Assembly (NCBI GenBank): GCA_018644785.1
Contig: JABGPV010000047.1
Coordinates: 1-22,993, forward strand
Length of the DNA: 22,993 nt
Source: Deltaproteobacteria bacterium
GTDB taxonomy: Bacteria; Desulfobacterota; DSM-4660; Desulfatiglandales; Desulfatiglandaceae
Reading direction: 5' to 3'
Position 1 is the stretch's first letter, and each line of letters opens with the position of its first letter. The notes beneath the pieces were generated by a model. The model was not told the origin of the DNA. It saw only the letters and a program-made list of their open reading frames with translations, and did not search any database. Below, in pieces: positions 1-7,103 of the stretch. Position numbers and translations under genes: made by a program.

Positions 1-19
1 ATTGATCCACCGTGAGCAT
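1..19 (-). CDS. istA: IS21-family transposase IstA, first 6 codons (runs off the left edge)
   Basis: On the minus strand the first 19 bases read ATG CTC ACG GTG GAT CAA, that is MLTVDQ, the usual opening of IS21-family IstA transposases (typically continuing with a tyrosine-rich helix-turn-helix segment). A strong ribosome binding site, AAAGGAGA, lies directly before the ATG. The upstream 120 bases carry the terminal repeats expected of an IS21 left end. Only six codons are visible, so the family call rests on the start sequence plus those end repeats. IstA is the DDE transposase that works with the IstB ATPase, which would lie further left, outside the window. Confidence 0.6.
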
Positions 20-147
20 TCTCCTTTCTGCCTCCAGTCATAGGATTGATGTTTTTTACAATCCTTCTTACCAGAGGACCACTCAGGGGGGGCAATTTTC
101 GGTTGTCGTTTTGTTCTTTTGGGGGTCAGTTTTAGGTTAGCGAAACT
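1..147 (-). mobile_element. Left end of an IS21-family insertion sequence
   Basis: Reading the minus strand from about 147 towards 1, there is a short end region, then AACTGACCCCC (132-122), then the related AAATTGCCCCCCC (98-86), then the IstA ribosome binding site and start. Repeated C-rich boxes of this type at the left end are characteristic of IS21 elements, where the transposase binds. The exact outer boundary is not certain because no terminal TG dinucleotide or target duplication can be confirmed with the other end missing. I place it at about 143-150, at the stop codon of the neighbouring 119-residue ORF. Confidence 0.6.
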
Positions 148-505
148 AAATAGCTTCAGCTTCCAGTAGGTCTGCATATAACGAGGTTCGCTCCTCCTGA
201 ACTTTATCCCAACGGGCTTGATAGGCATTTGATGTGCCATAAAAACTGATCTGATCTGGATGCATGGTTTTTGACTTTTCTTCTGGAGGGCTAGGCATTT
301 CATCGGCCCACATTGCTGGATTTCTTACGCCATTAATAGCATCTCGATACTTAAACAAGCTTACTAGTATTCTTCGAGATAAGTCATATTCAGATTGTCC
401 TTTAAGTTGACGTTGCCAGGTACTCAAACCTTTTACAGCAACTATAGAAGCAGTAATCGCTGCACCGATTATAACAATTTCCTTAATAATCGATAATATT
501 TCCAT
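146..505 (-). CDS. Small membrane-anchored hypothetical protein, probably truncated by the IS element
   Basis: The 119-residue product begins with a hydrophobic segment (about residues 8-26, IIKEIVIIGAAITASIVAV), followed by a soluble, charged region (TWQRQLKGQSEYDLSRRILV... KYRDAINGVRN...). It resembles a family of uncharacterised single-pass proteins that I recall as longer, around 180 residues, in which the LYADLLEAEA stretch is internal and not terminal. Here the protein ends at LLEAEAI, exactly where the IS21 end begins, so the native C-terminus is probably lost. An AGGAGA box lies about 14 bases before the ATG, which is long spacing, so the start is not firmly fixed. No enzymatic motif is visible. 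The function is unknown, and the gene may be inactive. Confidence 0.6.
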   Translation of the reverse strand: MEILSIIKEIVIIGAAITASIVAVKGLSTWQRQLKGQSEYDLSRRILVSLFKYRDAINGVRNPAMWADEMPSPPEEKSKTMHPDQISFYGTSNAYQARWDKVQEERTSLYADLLEAEAI

Positions 506-677
506 GCAATCTAATTAAATCTCCTATAGGTATAACAAGTGATTGTATAGTTTCTGTTTAACTTTCAACAACCATTATCACTTAACCGCAAAAAATCGAA
601 AATCCGCTAATCTACTAACGGTATATCATTCAAAATTGCATGATAAGCAGCAAACGGCCTTTTTACAAAAATCAAGA
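506..677. other. AT-rich intergenic spacer upstream of the 119-residue gene
   Basis: I see no convincing coding region. It should contain the promoter of the leftward gene; a TATAC-like box lies around 527-532 (minus strand), but no clear -35 partner can be assigned. Confidence 0.4.
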
Positions 678-861
678 GGGCCTGGGGTCGGGCCAAGCCA
701 AACTATTGATATTTAAATAATACCGCCCAAAAAAGAGGGGGGTTCAGGCCCTATATCGCTCTTTTTGACCCCAAAAAGGTCGATATAGACCAAATTTCAG
801 GGGATATTTTCACGCTATTTACTATCATTGCAACATGTTAGCTTGGTCCGACCCTAGGCCC
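678..861. mobile_element. MITE-like element, copy A (short form)
   Basis: The ends are a 24-base imperfect terminal inverted repeat: GGGCCTGGGGTCGGG... at 678-701 and its complement, ending ...GGTCCGACCCTAGGCCC, at 838-861 (about 21 of 24 positions match). Inside is a strong hairpin at 751-788, with arms ctatatcgctctttttg and caaaaaggtcgatatag. There is no ORF. It is shorter than copies B and C by an internal stretch of about 65 bases, and its hairpin combines the left arm of their first hairpin with the right arm of their second. It must be mobilised in trans by an unidentified transposase. Confidence 0.75.
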
Positions 862-888
862 CGCTAGGCCCCTTCTATGCGACAAGAT

Positions 889-905
889 AGGTCAAACGTA
901 GACTT
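889..905 (+). repeat. 17-bp perfect inverted repeat, left partner, flanking the AAA ATPase
   Basis: The sequence aggtcaaacgtagactt is exactly complementary to 2491-2507. The pair encloses the ATPase gene and little else, a layout expected of a mobile unit or a recombination-shuffled cassette. Confidence 0.7.
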
Positions 906-937
906 GGCCCCTTGTTCTGATACTTTTATGGGAAACT

Positions 938-2287
938 TCAGTCATTGGATATCATCCATTTTAAATATTCCGTAATAGAACCCGTTAAATAAAACGGGAG
1001 GTTCAGCAGGGAGCACTCTTTCCCGTTGAGAGTTTTGATTTGATTAATCTCTAGTTGTCCGGAATAAATCCTTACGGCATATTTATGAGGTGCGCGGTCT
1101 ATGAACTGATGGAGAGAGCGTAGTCGACCAGTTGCAGCAGATTTTACTTCAATGGGTATGAGCAACCCCTCATACTGAATCAGGAAATCAACTTCGGCAT
1201 TGGATTGTTTTTTTTCCCGATTCCAAAAATGTAATTTGAATAAAGGAGATGTTTCAACGGCGAGAAGTTCCTGCCCGACAATATGTTCTGCTATTTTTCC
1301 CTGATAGACAGAATCAATACTATTGGCCCCAAACAGATCTTTTTGAAATCCTGCAAAATAGTTCAGCATTCCTGTGTCAAGGACTTGAAGCCTTGGCGAT
1401 TTTTTTATGTTTGGCAGCAAAGGAGGTCTGACAGAGGATGAAGGGTATAAAAGGTAAATTAACATTGCTTTTTCCAATACTTTTAATGCTTCCCCCATTT
1501 CCCTTGATTTATAGTTGGAATTACCAAAACCCTGAAATTTAATCCTGCTGCCTGCTTCATAGAATGAAGTTGAAACGGCATGTCGAATTACGTTAACCAT
1601 TGTACTGTTTCGAGCATACTTCTCAACGTCATCAAGATAAGAAACGATTAAGCTGTCAAATATACTGTTGAGAGCTATGATGTCTTTCTGGTCGGAATAT
1701 TTTTCAACGATTTCCGGCATGCCCCCAATGATCGAATAGGTTTGAAATAATTTCATTAGCTTCTCATGTGCGAAATCAGGGGCTGGAATGTTTTTTGTAA
1801 GAATGTCCAGACTGGCTGTTTCGGATAAAGCATTTAAAAATTCCTTGAAACTCAAAGGTTTCATCACAAGATATTCCACTCTGCCGACAGGAAAGCTGAT
1901 ATGGGTATCAATAAGTGTCTCTAAAAGAGATCCGGCTGCAATAACGTAAAGATCAGGAAATGCTTCATAAAAATACCTAAGATAGGAGACAGCTGATGGA
2001 CAAGCCTGAATCTCATCTATGAATATTAAAATTTCACCTTCCTGCTTCACCTGATTTTTATAAAAGAAAATAGCTTGTAGTAACTCTTCAATGGGATAGT
2101 CCTGCTCAAAGATGCTCCGTTCCTCTTTTATTTCAAGATTCAGATATAAATATTGATCGAATCGTTCTGAAAAAAGGTGAATGGCAGTCGTTTTTCCCAC
2201 TTGCCTTGCACCTCTCAGAATCAATGGTTTCTGGTCTTTTTTTTCTGCCCATTTTGATAATTTTTTTAAAATATCTCTTTTGAACAT
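938..2287 (-). CDS. AAA-family ATPase with C-terminal DUF4143 (PD-(D/E)XK-like) domain
   Basis: The 449-residue protein opens with an ATPase domain: Walker A GARQVGKT (26-33), Walker B ILIFIDE (86-92) and a sensor-like AAGSLLE (117-123). A winged-helix-like middle (about 170-290) follows, then a C-terminal DUF4143 domain with EVDF (365-368) and IPIEVK (377-382), the acidic/acidic-lysine pattern of PD-(D/E)XK nuclease folds. The length is normal for this very widespread, often multicopy prokaryotic family. Its biological role is not established; defence, toxin-like and mobile-element roles have been proposed. The ATG is preceded by GAGGA at about 4-5 bases. The gene stands alone, is AT-richer than its neighbours, and is enclosed by a 17-bp perfect inverted repeat, which suggests movement. 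Confidence 0.9.
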   Translation of the reverse strand: MFKRDILKKLSKWAEKKDQKPLILRGARQVGKTTAIHLFSERFDQYLYLNLEIKEERSIFEQDYPIEELLQAIFFYKNQVKQEGEILIFIDEIQACPSAVSYLRYFYEAFPDLYVIAAGSLLETLIDTHISFPVGRVEYLVMKPLSFKEFLNALSETASLDILTKNIPAPDFAHEKLMKLFQTYSIIGGMPEIVEKYSDQKDIIALNSIFDSLIVSYLDDVEKYARNSTMVNVIRHAVSTSFYEAGSRIKFQGFGNSNYKSREMGEALKVLEKAMLIYLLYPSSSVRPPLLPNIKKSPRLQVLDTGMLNYFAGFQKDLFGANSIDSVYQGKIAEHIVGQELLAVETSPLFKLHFWNREKKQSNAEVDFLIQYEGLLIPIEVKSAATGRLRSLHQFIDRAPHKYAVRIYSGQLEINQIKTLNGKECSLLNLPFYLTGSITEYLKWMISND

Positions 2288-2400
2288 TGTATCCTCATTT
2301 GTTAATTGGCATAAGGTCAGAGATATTTGACATTAGTTTTGTAACAAAGTCAACGATAATACTTGCATCCATTGTAAAGTAGTCAGGTGTTTTAATATGG

Positions 2401-2470
2401 CACAGCCGCCGTGAACGACAAGCTCAGCGGTTCGGTGGGGTGGAGCGATAAGCGGAACCCCACCGTGTAG
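2401..2470. repeat. Dispersed palindromic repeat (GGTGGGGT...ACCCCACC)
   Basis: The arms ggtggggt and accccacc enclose ggagcgataagcgga, forming a GC-rich hairpin around 2434-2464. Sequences of this form (gtggggtggagcg...gcggaaccccac) occur as dispersed repeats in many bacterial genomes. No T-run follows on either strand, so it is not an obvious intrinsic terminator. Confidence 0.5.
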
Positions 2471-2490
2471 GGGGGTCGTAGGGGGGGGGT

Positions 2491-2538
2491 AAGTCTACGT
2501 TTGACCTTTGACAATTTTAACAAGAGTCAATCGTAGAC
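2491..2538. repeat. 17-bp inverted-repeat right partner, overlapping a local hairpin
   Basis: Positions 2491-2507 (aagtctacgtttgacct) are the exact complement of 889-905. In addition, gtctacgtttgac (2493-2505) pairs with gtcaatcgtagac (2526-2538) at 12 of 13 positions, so the right boundary is itself a stem-loop. It lies about 30 bases beyond the stop codon of the arylsulfatase gene. Confidence 0.65.
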
Positions 2539-2568
2539 CCCCAATTCATGAAGCTCGCGGCTAGGATT

Positions 2569-4188
2569 TTATTGATTCAGCGCCTCCGAGATATCAATAC
2601 CCTTTTTCTTCAGTATGGCTTCGATCGCTTCGATCTTGCGAAAACGCTCGATCGTCATCGGGCCGTCATAGAAATCGCTTTGCATTTTTCGTGGGGGGTA
2701 TTTCTCATAGCTTTTCATGAGCTTTGTCACCGCATGGTTGAACATTATCATCGTCCAGGTCTTCTCGGTGAAATTATTCATGAAAACATCGTACCGTTCC
2801 TGCGGATCGTCCCAGAGGTTGAAAATCTGCGGGACCACTGCCACATATTTCTGCGGCCCCTTCCAGCCAAGGTTGGTGTCCACCGCCAGACTTCCGGTAG
2901 GAGTACCGTCATCCCCGCGCAGATTGTAGACGGCCTTCCATGGACCAATGCGGACTGCACCAGGGGAAAGCTCGGTTTCAGTGAAGTAATACCATCCATT
3001 GCGCTTGCATTTACCTGTACCGAGCAGCAGCGGTGTCATGTCATAGCTGTCAAATACGATCGGCTTTCCCTCGCGATCCTTTTTTGGCAGTTCAACTCCG
3101 GCGATGCCGGCGAATGTGGCCATCAAATCGAGACCGCCCACGATGTCGTGTGTTTCTGAACCCGGCTTAATCCTTTTGGGCCACCAAGCAATTGCAGGTA
3201 CACGGCTGCCGCCCTCACGAACTGTGCCTTTGGTGCCTCGAAACGGTGTGTAACCGGAGTCGGGATAGACATCCTGCCAGGCGCCGTTGTCCACTGTATA
3301 AAAGACAAAGGTATCGTTTTCAATACCGAGTTCTCGGATTTTGTTCATAATTTGACCGATATGGGAGTCCAACTCAACAACGGCATCGGCATACTTGGTC
3401 TTGGCGGTTGATTTGCCCTTGAAAGCTTTTGCCGGAAGGTTGGGCTGATGATTTTTCACGAAATTGATACACATAAAGAAGGGTTTGTCCTGTTTGGCAT
3501 ACCTTTCAATGTATTCGATGGATGTCTTTGTCATCATGACATCCAATTCAGCGATATTGTCATTGGTAACCTTGGACACTTCGCGTACAGGCTTGCCGGT
3601 TTCTCCTTCCACGATCCCTTTGGTTACCTTCTTGTAATATGCCAAAACCTTGGGTGGCATGGTCGGATTCCAGGCAGGCATGGCGTACGTGTACGAGTTG
3701 AGGGCATACAGAATAACGTTTCGCATTACGTCATAGCCATGGGCAACGGGCATCGCATGGTCTGCCTCTCCCAGATGCCATTTTCCGCTAAAGAAGGTAT
3801 TGTATCCGGCCTTTTTCAGAATCGATGCAAGGGTCCATTCCGCGGCCGGCAAACCACCGCCATCACCCTGTAAAGCCACCGCGGTCATGCCGCTTCGGTT
3901 GGGGATGCGTCCCGTCTGTATGGCGACTCGGCCCGGAGTGCAACTGGGCTGGCCGTAAAAGGACCAGAACTGCATGCCCTCATTGGCCATACGATCAAGT
4001 GAGGGCGTGGGCATTCCACGGCCCGTGCCTCCGCCGTATGCACCTAAATCACCCCAACCGGTGTCGTCGGACACCAACAGGATAATGTTGGGTTTCACGG
4101 CTGCAATTCCCGGAACAACAAAAAGGGCCATGATTATGAACGCGGTAACCGTGTTGAAGGAGCTCTTAATAATGTCTCGCAAATCCAT
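2569..4188 (-). CDS. Periplasmic arylsulfatase (type I, formylglycine sulfatase)
   Basis: The 539-residue protein hydrolyses sulfate esters. A signal-type N-terminus (hydrophobic to about residue 30, cleavage likely near IAA-VKP) precedes the alkaline-phosphatase-like fold, starting NIILLVSDDTGWGDLG with metal-binding Asp41/Asp42. The catalytic motif CTPGR begins at Cys83, in the SCTPGRVAIQTGRIPNR context. That cysteine must be oxidised to formylglycine, and no FGE or anSME maturase gene is seen in this window. Other family features are GKWHLGE, TFVFYTVDNG and FRGTKGTVREGGSRVPAIAWWP. The length is typical of bacterial arylsulfatase A-like enzymes. The natural substrate cannot be read from sequence; in sediment bacteria it is often a sulfated polysaccharide or aryl sulfate. 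A near-perfect AGGAGG lies 6-7 bases before the ATG. The gene is monocistronic. Confidence 0.93.
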   Translation of the reverse strand: MDLRDIIKSSFNTVTAFIIMALFVVPGIAAVKPNIILLVSDDTGWGDLGAYGGGTGRGMPTPSLDRMANEGMQFWSFYGQPSCTPGRVAIQTGRIPNRSGMTAVALQGDGGGLPAAEWTLASILKKAGYNTFFSGKWHLGEADHAMPVAHGYDVMRNVILYALNSYTYAMPAWNPTMPPKVLAYYKKVTKGIVEGETGKPVREVSKVTNDNIAELDVMMTKTSIEYIERYAKQDKPFFMCINFVKNHQPNLPAKAFKGKSTAKTKYADAVVELDSHIGQIMNKIRELGIENDTFVFYTVDNGAWQDVYPDSGYTPFRGTKGTVREGGSRVPAIAWWPKRIKPGSETHDIVGGLDLMATFAGIAGVELPKKDREGKPIVFDSYDMTPLLLGTGKCKRNGWYYFTETELSPGAVRIGPWKAVYNLRGDDGTPTGSLAVDTNLGWKGPQKYVAVVPQIFNLWDDPQERYDVFMNNFTEKTWTMIMFNHAVTKLMKSYEKYPPRKMQSDFYDGPMTIERFRKIEAIEAILKKKGIDISEALNQ

Positions 4189-4320
4189 TATGATCCTCCT
4201 TTGATATTGTTGATGGCGAACAGGCTGCTCACCTGCCGGCGTGGAGCGGCAGCAAAACGCCGGTCAGAGTGAAGCAGAAAGATTAGAATTATCATGTCCC
4301 TGGAATTCCTTGAAAGTGTA

Positions 4321-4451
4321 AAAGTGGGACGCCCCTAAGTTTTTCAAATTCAGACAATCTTAGCTATTGCTTTCATTTGTATTTACCATGAATTTGTAAA
4401 ATTTACCCCAATAATAATTAGAAACTTGATATGTTAAGGGCGTCCCACTTT
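4321..4451. mobile_element. 131-bp MITE-like or paired-REP element with 14-bp inverted ends
   Basis: Perfect 14-base inverted ends, aaagtgggacgccc (4321-4334) and gggcgtcccacttt (4438-4451), enclose an AT-rich, non-coding centre of about 100 bases. The symmetry extends imperfectly a few bases beyond and inside. It belongs to a different family from the GGGGTCGG elements. It sits between the arylsulfatase and methyltransferase genes, and its right end is three bases from the methyltransferase stop codon, so it also forms that gene's 3' untranslated region. Confidence 0.7.
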
Positions 4452-4454
4452 ACG

Positions 4455-5831
4455 TTAGTGACCGGGCACCACAGCGTGTATGATCCGAGCGAAGCGGGCC
4501 GTGGGGCCGTCAGTGGTACCATCGCTGCGAAGAAGATAGCGCTTTGTCAGCTCATCAGGGCCAAAATCGGATAGGACCTCAAGCCCTCTTTGATTGATAA
4601 AGTCCTTAGCCCCTCCTTCCGGGATACCGAAAATGTAAGGCTCTCCCTTCTCTGCCATCACCGCGAACAGCTCCCGGGCCTCCGGGTATTCGCTGAAATC
4701 TCCGTCGATCACCGATCGATGCATATAATCGAATACCACCGAGCTGCCTGGTGTCGAATGTTGAGCGATAAATCGTAGTGTGCTGTCGACGCCCTCTTCC
4801 GTGATAAAATATGTGACACCCTCCCATACAAAGAAGGTCTTCTTGGTCGAGTCATAGCCCGCTTCTTTCAAGACATCCTCAAGGCGCTGGGTATTGAAAT
4901 CTATCGGGGCGTAGGCCACCCAGTCGGGTGGAGAACCGAATATTTCCGTTAAACGTTCCTTCTTTTGCGCCTGTGTGGCAGGCAGGTCCACCTCGAAAAA
5001 TTTCAGGTCCGGAAAAATCTTCCTAAAGCGGTAGGCCCGGCTGTCGTACCCGGCGCCCAGAATGACCACCTGCTTTACCCCTTCAGATGCCACTTTCTTT
5101 AGGATGGTGTCGATGTGATGGGTGCGCGCGTTAACATAGTAATAGGTGAAGATCCCCCTCATTTTGAGCCACTTCCGGGAGAGTTCAAAATCGGAACTGA
5201 GCCCAATCGTTTCAAGGAATCCCGGGCGGATGAACTTTTCAGCCAGATAATCGGGGTTGCGAATTCTTTCGTCCGGGTCGTGCGCTGCGATGGCACGCCA
5301 GGCGGTAACAATTTCGGCCGAGCGTGACGACCTTTTCGATTCATCAACAGACGCTGTTTTAGTCGAAGGCGGAGCAATCGTAAGGCCTCTCTGGGCAACC
5401 GTCTCCTCCTGTGCGAAGGCGGCGATGGATGTCAGCAAGGTATCGCGAACACTTCCTTGGACGAAGAGACCCTCTGCCTTTTTAAGGAGGGCGAAGTATT
5501 GTTTGTCTGAAAGAATCTCCGACTGTATTCGCTTAATGGCGTCGAGACTTTCGTAGTCAGCAAACCAGTGGATTGTCGTGGCTGTGCCGGATTTCTCGAT
5601 ATAGACATAAACGGATCTTTCCAGATACTTGGTGTCCAGATACTTTGTGACCTCCTCTGCAAACCGGATTGCCTCTGATGTCTTGCCGTCAACGACCTGA
5701 GCTTTTCTATGAATCCTGAAGTCGGTTTGACTTCCCTTCTCCAGCGCCATCCCGGGAGTTACAGAAAAGCAACAGATCACGATAAAGATGATGATCAAAA
5801 AATACAATCGCTTGTATGAAAACACTTGCAT
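4455..5831 (-). CDS. Signal-peptide-bearing SAM-dependent methyltransferase (LCM/TIGR00027-type C-terminal domain)
   Basis: I start the gene at MQVFSYKR because AGGGGAG lies 7 bases before that ATG; this gives 458 residues. The N-terminus is a classic export signal (KR, then about 15 hydrophobic residues, then a cleavage region at GMA-LEK, about 29). Residues 35-140 form a separate domain with an alternating strand/helix pattern, reminiscent of ferredoxin-like dimeric barrels; I cannot name it firmly. Residues 170-458 are a class I methyltransferase of the leucine carboxyl methyltransferase/TIGR00027 group: GAGYDSRAYRF (259-269, SAM-binding loop), EVDLP (280-284), EGVTYF (337-342). The substrate is unknown. 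Pairing an export signal with a SAM enzyme is odd, because SAM is cytoplasmic; the N-terminus may instead be a retained membrane anchor. Confidence 0.8.
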   Translation of the reverse strand: MQVFSYKRLYFLIIIFIVICCFSVTPGMALEKGSQTDFRIHRKAQVVDGKTSEAIRFAEEVTKYLDTKYLERSVYVYIEKSGTATTIHWFADYESLDAIKRIQSEILSDKQYFALLKKAEGLFVQGSVRDTLLTSIAAFAQEETVAQRGLTIAPPSTKTASVDESKRSSRSAEIVTAWRAIAAHDPDERIRNPDYLAEKFIRPGFLETIGLSSDFELSRKWLKMRGIFTYYYVNARTHHIDTILKKVASEGVKQVVILGAGYDSRAYRFRKIFPDLKFFEVDLPATQAQKKERLTEIFGSPPDWVAYAPIDFNTQRLEDVLKEAGYDSTKKTFFVWEGVTYFITEEGVDSTLRFIAQHSTPGSSVVFDYMHRSVIDGDFSEYPEARELFAVMAEKGEPYIFGIPEGGAKDFINQRGLEVLSDFGPDELTKRYLLRSDGTTDGPTARFARIIHAVVPGH

Positions 5832-6471
5832 GACTTTGCTCCCCTTTCTTTTGCAGCACCCCTGGCGTCGGGCCATTCCCCTGATCTCCTCGTCCCTGGT
5901 CCCCTGCCCCCGTCATCCGCACAATATAGAAAAAGAGAAAAGAAGAAAAAGGGGCATTATAGGATGTCCCCATTTTCACTTACGCACAGTGAGGACAGGA
6001 ACGGGACGGGCATCCAAGGCCGTCCGTACACCGGTTCACCAAAGTGCTGTAAAACAGGGTTCTTCCACTTTGACATATCACAGCACAAACAGAAAAACCC
6101 CGTACCTTGTTTCAAGATATCGGGGTTGTAATATGCCTTCAAATCCATTTCGACACCCATCTTAGATTTTGTGCAACGGATTTTCTGATGGGACAAATCT
6201 TAGTCTTTTTGTATTTGAAAACTCAAGGGTTTTTTATAAAAACCAGAGAAAAATGGTGAGAAAATATTTGACAGGGAGGAGCACCGCCCCTCCGGATGCC
6301 GGGCGGTCAATTCAATTCCGATCCACATAACCCAATTTTCACGCAACGAAGCGGTATTCGCGCACGCCATATGGCCCATGATCCGTTAGATTCTTACAGT
6401 TGCACTCTGAGAGTTCATCTCTCACATTTTTAACACATTGCATTTATTGACTTTGTTTGCCTACAGACATA
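5832..6471. other. Long non-coding stretch upstream of the methyltransferase gene
   Basis: No convincing gene is seen across about 640 bases. It contains an orphan minus-strand terminator (6092-6127), a GC-rich hairpin at 6283-6307 (ACCGCCC / GGGCGGT arms) with no T-run, and an A/T hairpin around 6229-6246. It should carry the methyltransferase promoter, which I cannot assign. A 79-codon minus-strand reading frame (5957-6196) runs through the terminator hairpin and is not credible. Confidence 0.4.
6092..6127 (-). terminator. Intrinsic terminator on the minus strand
   Basis: On the minus strand, ACCCCGATATCTTG is followed by AAA, CAAGGTACGGGGT and then TTTTT. The outer stem ACCCCG/CGGGGT (6121-6126 with 6097-6102) and the inner stem CTTG/CAAG are clear, and the T-run falls at 6096-6092. 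No gene immediately upstream on that strand (6130-7100) is available for it to terminate. Confidence 0.6.
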
Positions 6472-6754
6472 AGTCGGCACAGCATATGCCGACTACAAAG
6501 CGCATTCTTCCAGTCCCGTAGGGACTCATGAAAATAGCCCGGCAATTCATTGCCGGGGTGTGTTCATATTAATGCAATTAGTCCCGTAGGGACGGCAGAG
6601 TTCTTGATTTATATCCCGACTATTTTCTGTCGTCCCTATGGGACTGAATAATTTACTGGTCATCAAAACCCGGCAATAAATTGCCGGGCTATTGTCAAAT
6701 GTCCCTACGGGACAGAAACCGTCTTCGCAACTGAATTGATACCTTTCTGATCCA

Positions 6755-6840
6755 GCCCTGAAAGGGCACGACATATTAGCCCAGGGCAACGCCCTGGGTG
6801 AGGGTTTAACAACAATATGAGCCCTGAAAGGGCGTTACAT
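6755..6840 (+). repeat. REP module, left arm of an 86-base inverted pair
   Basis: The module order is GCCCTGAAAGGGC, ACGACATA, the CCCAGGGC palindrome, a spacer containing AACAAT, GCCCTGAAAGGGC, GTTACAT. The same order appears in reverse complement at 6982-7067, at similar sequence and equal length. Confidence 0.65.
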
Positions 6841-6853
6841 AAATTGATGGCCC

Positions 6854-6938
6854 CGTAAAAAGTCAAAAATGACGAAATTGCCATTAAGGATATCAATAGG
6901 TTACATGACCTGAAATGGCCAAAAACGGACTTTTTACG
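6854..6938. mobile_element. 85-bp nested element with 11-bp inverted ends
   Basis: Perfect ends CGTAAAAAGTC (6854-6864) and GACTTTTTACG (6928-6938) enclose about 63 bases with no ORF. It sits in the centre between the two mirrored REP modules. It is too small to encode a transposase. Confidence 0.6.
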
Positions 6939-6981
6939 AGTGCATCATAAATTAAACCAGCATGTGTATCCTATTCGTATC

Positions 6982-7067
6982 ATGTCACGCCCTTACAGGG
7001 CTCAACAATCTTTGTAACCTATCCCCAGGGCGTTGCCCTGGGCTGGTATGTCACGGCCCTTCAGGCC
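6982..7067 (-). repeat. REP module, right arm of the inverted pair
   Basis: This is the reverse-complement counterpart of 6755-6840. It contains GCCCTTACAGGGC (6989-7001), CCCAGGGCGTTGCCCTGGG (7024-7042) and a decayed GGCCCTTCAGGCC (7055-7067). Confidence 0.65.
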
Positions 7068-7103
7068 TCTGAACCATGCAGTCTCCCATGTTTACGGGAA
7101 GAA

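Larger units (their letters stand above)
6472..7067. repeat. REP-like palindrome field
   Basis: Short palindromes of three classes are packed into about 600 bases. Class 1 is GTCCCGTAGGGAC and variants (6512-6526, 6581-6593, 6632-6644, 6701-6713). Class 2 is CCCGGCAAT...ATTGCCGGG (6538-6557, 6669-6688). Class 3 is GCCCTGAAAGGGC (6755-6767, 6821-6833, variant 6989-7001) around CCCAGGGCAACGCCCTGGG (6780-6798, 7024-7042). A further stem, AGTCGGCA/TGCCGACT, is at 6472-6494. Arrays of this kind are usually attributed to RAYT (TnpA-REP, IS200/IS605-like) activity; no RAYT gene is in the window. Short ORFs that cross the field are by-products of the palindromes. Confidence 0.75.

Noticed and set aside
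2401..2470. Terminator for the arylsulfatase gene
   Set aside because: The hairpin is strong but no T-run follows on the minus strand, and the sequence matches a dispersed-repeat pattern.
2548..3159. A 203-codon plus-strand open frame opposite the arylsulfatase 3' end
   Set aside because: It is entirely antisense to a well-supported sulfatase and has no recognisable domain.
5957..6196. A 79-codon minus-strand ORF
   Set aside because: It runs across a clear intrinsic terminator hairpin and has no ribosome binding site or family resemblance.
6547..6896. Short minus-strand ORFs in the palindrome field
   Set aside because: They read through the repeated palindromes, lack ribosome binding sites and have no protein-like composition.
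6472..7067. Possible CRISPR array
   Set aside because: The repeats are short palindromes of several classes in both orientations, with irregular spacing and no constant repeat-spacer period; no cas genes are present.
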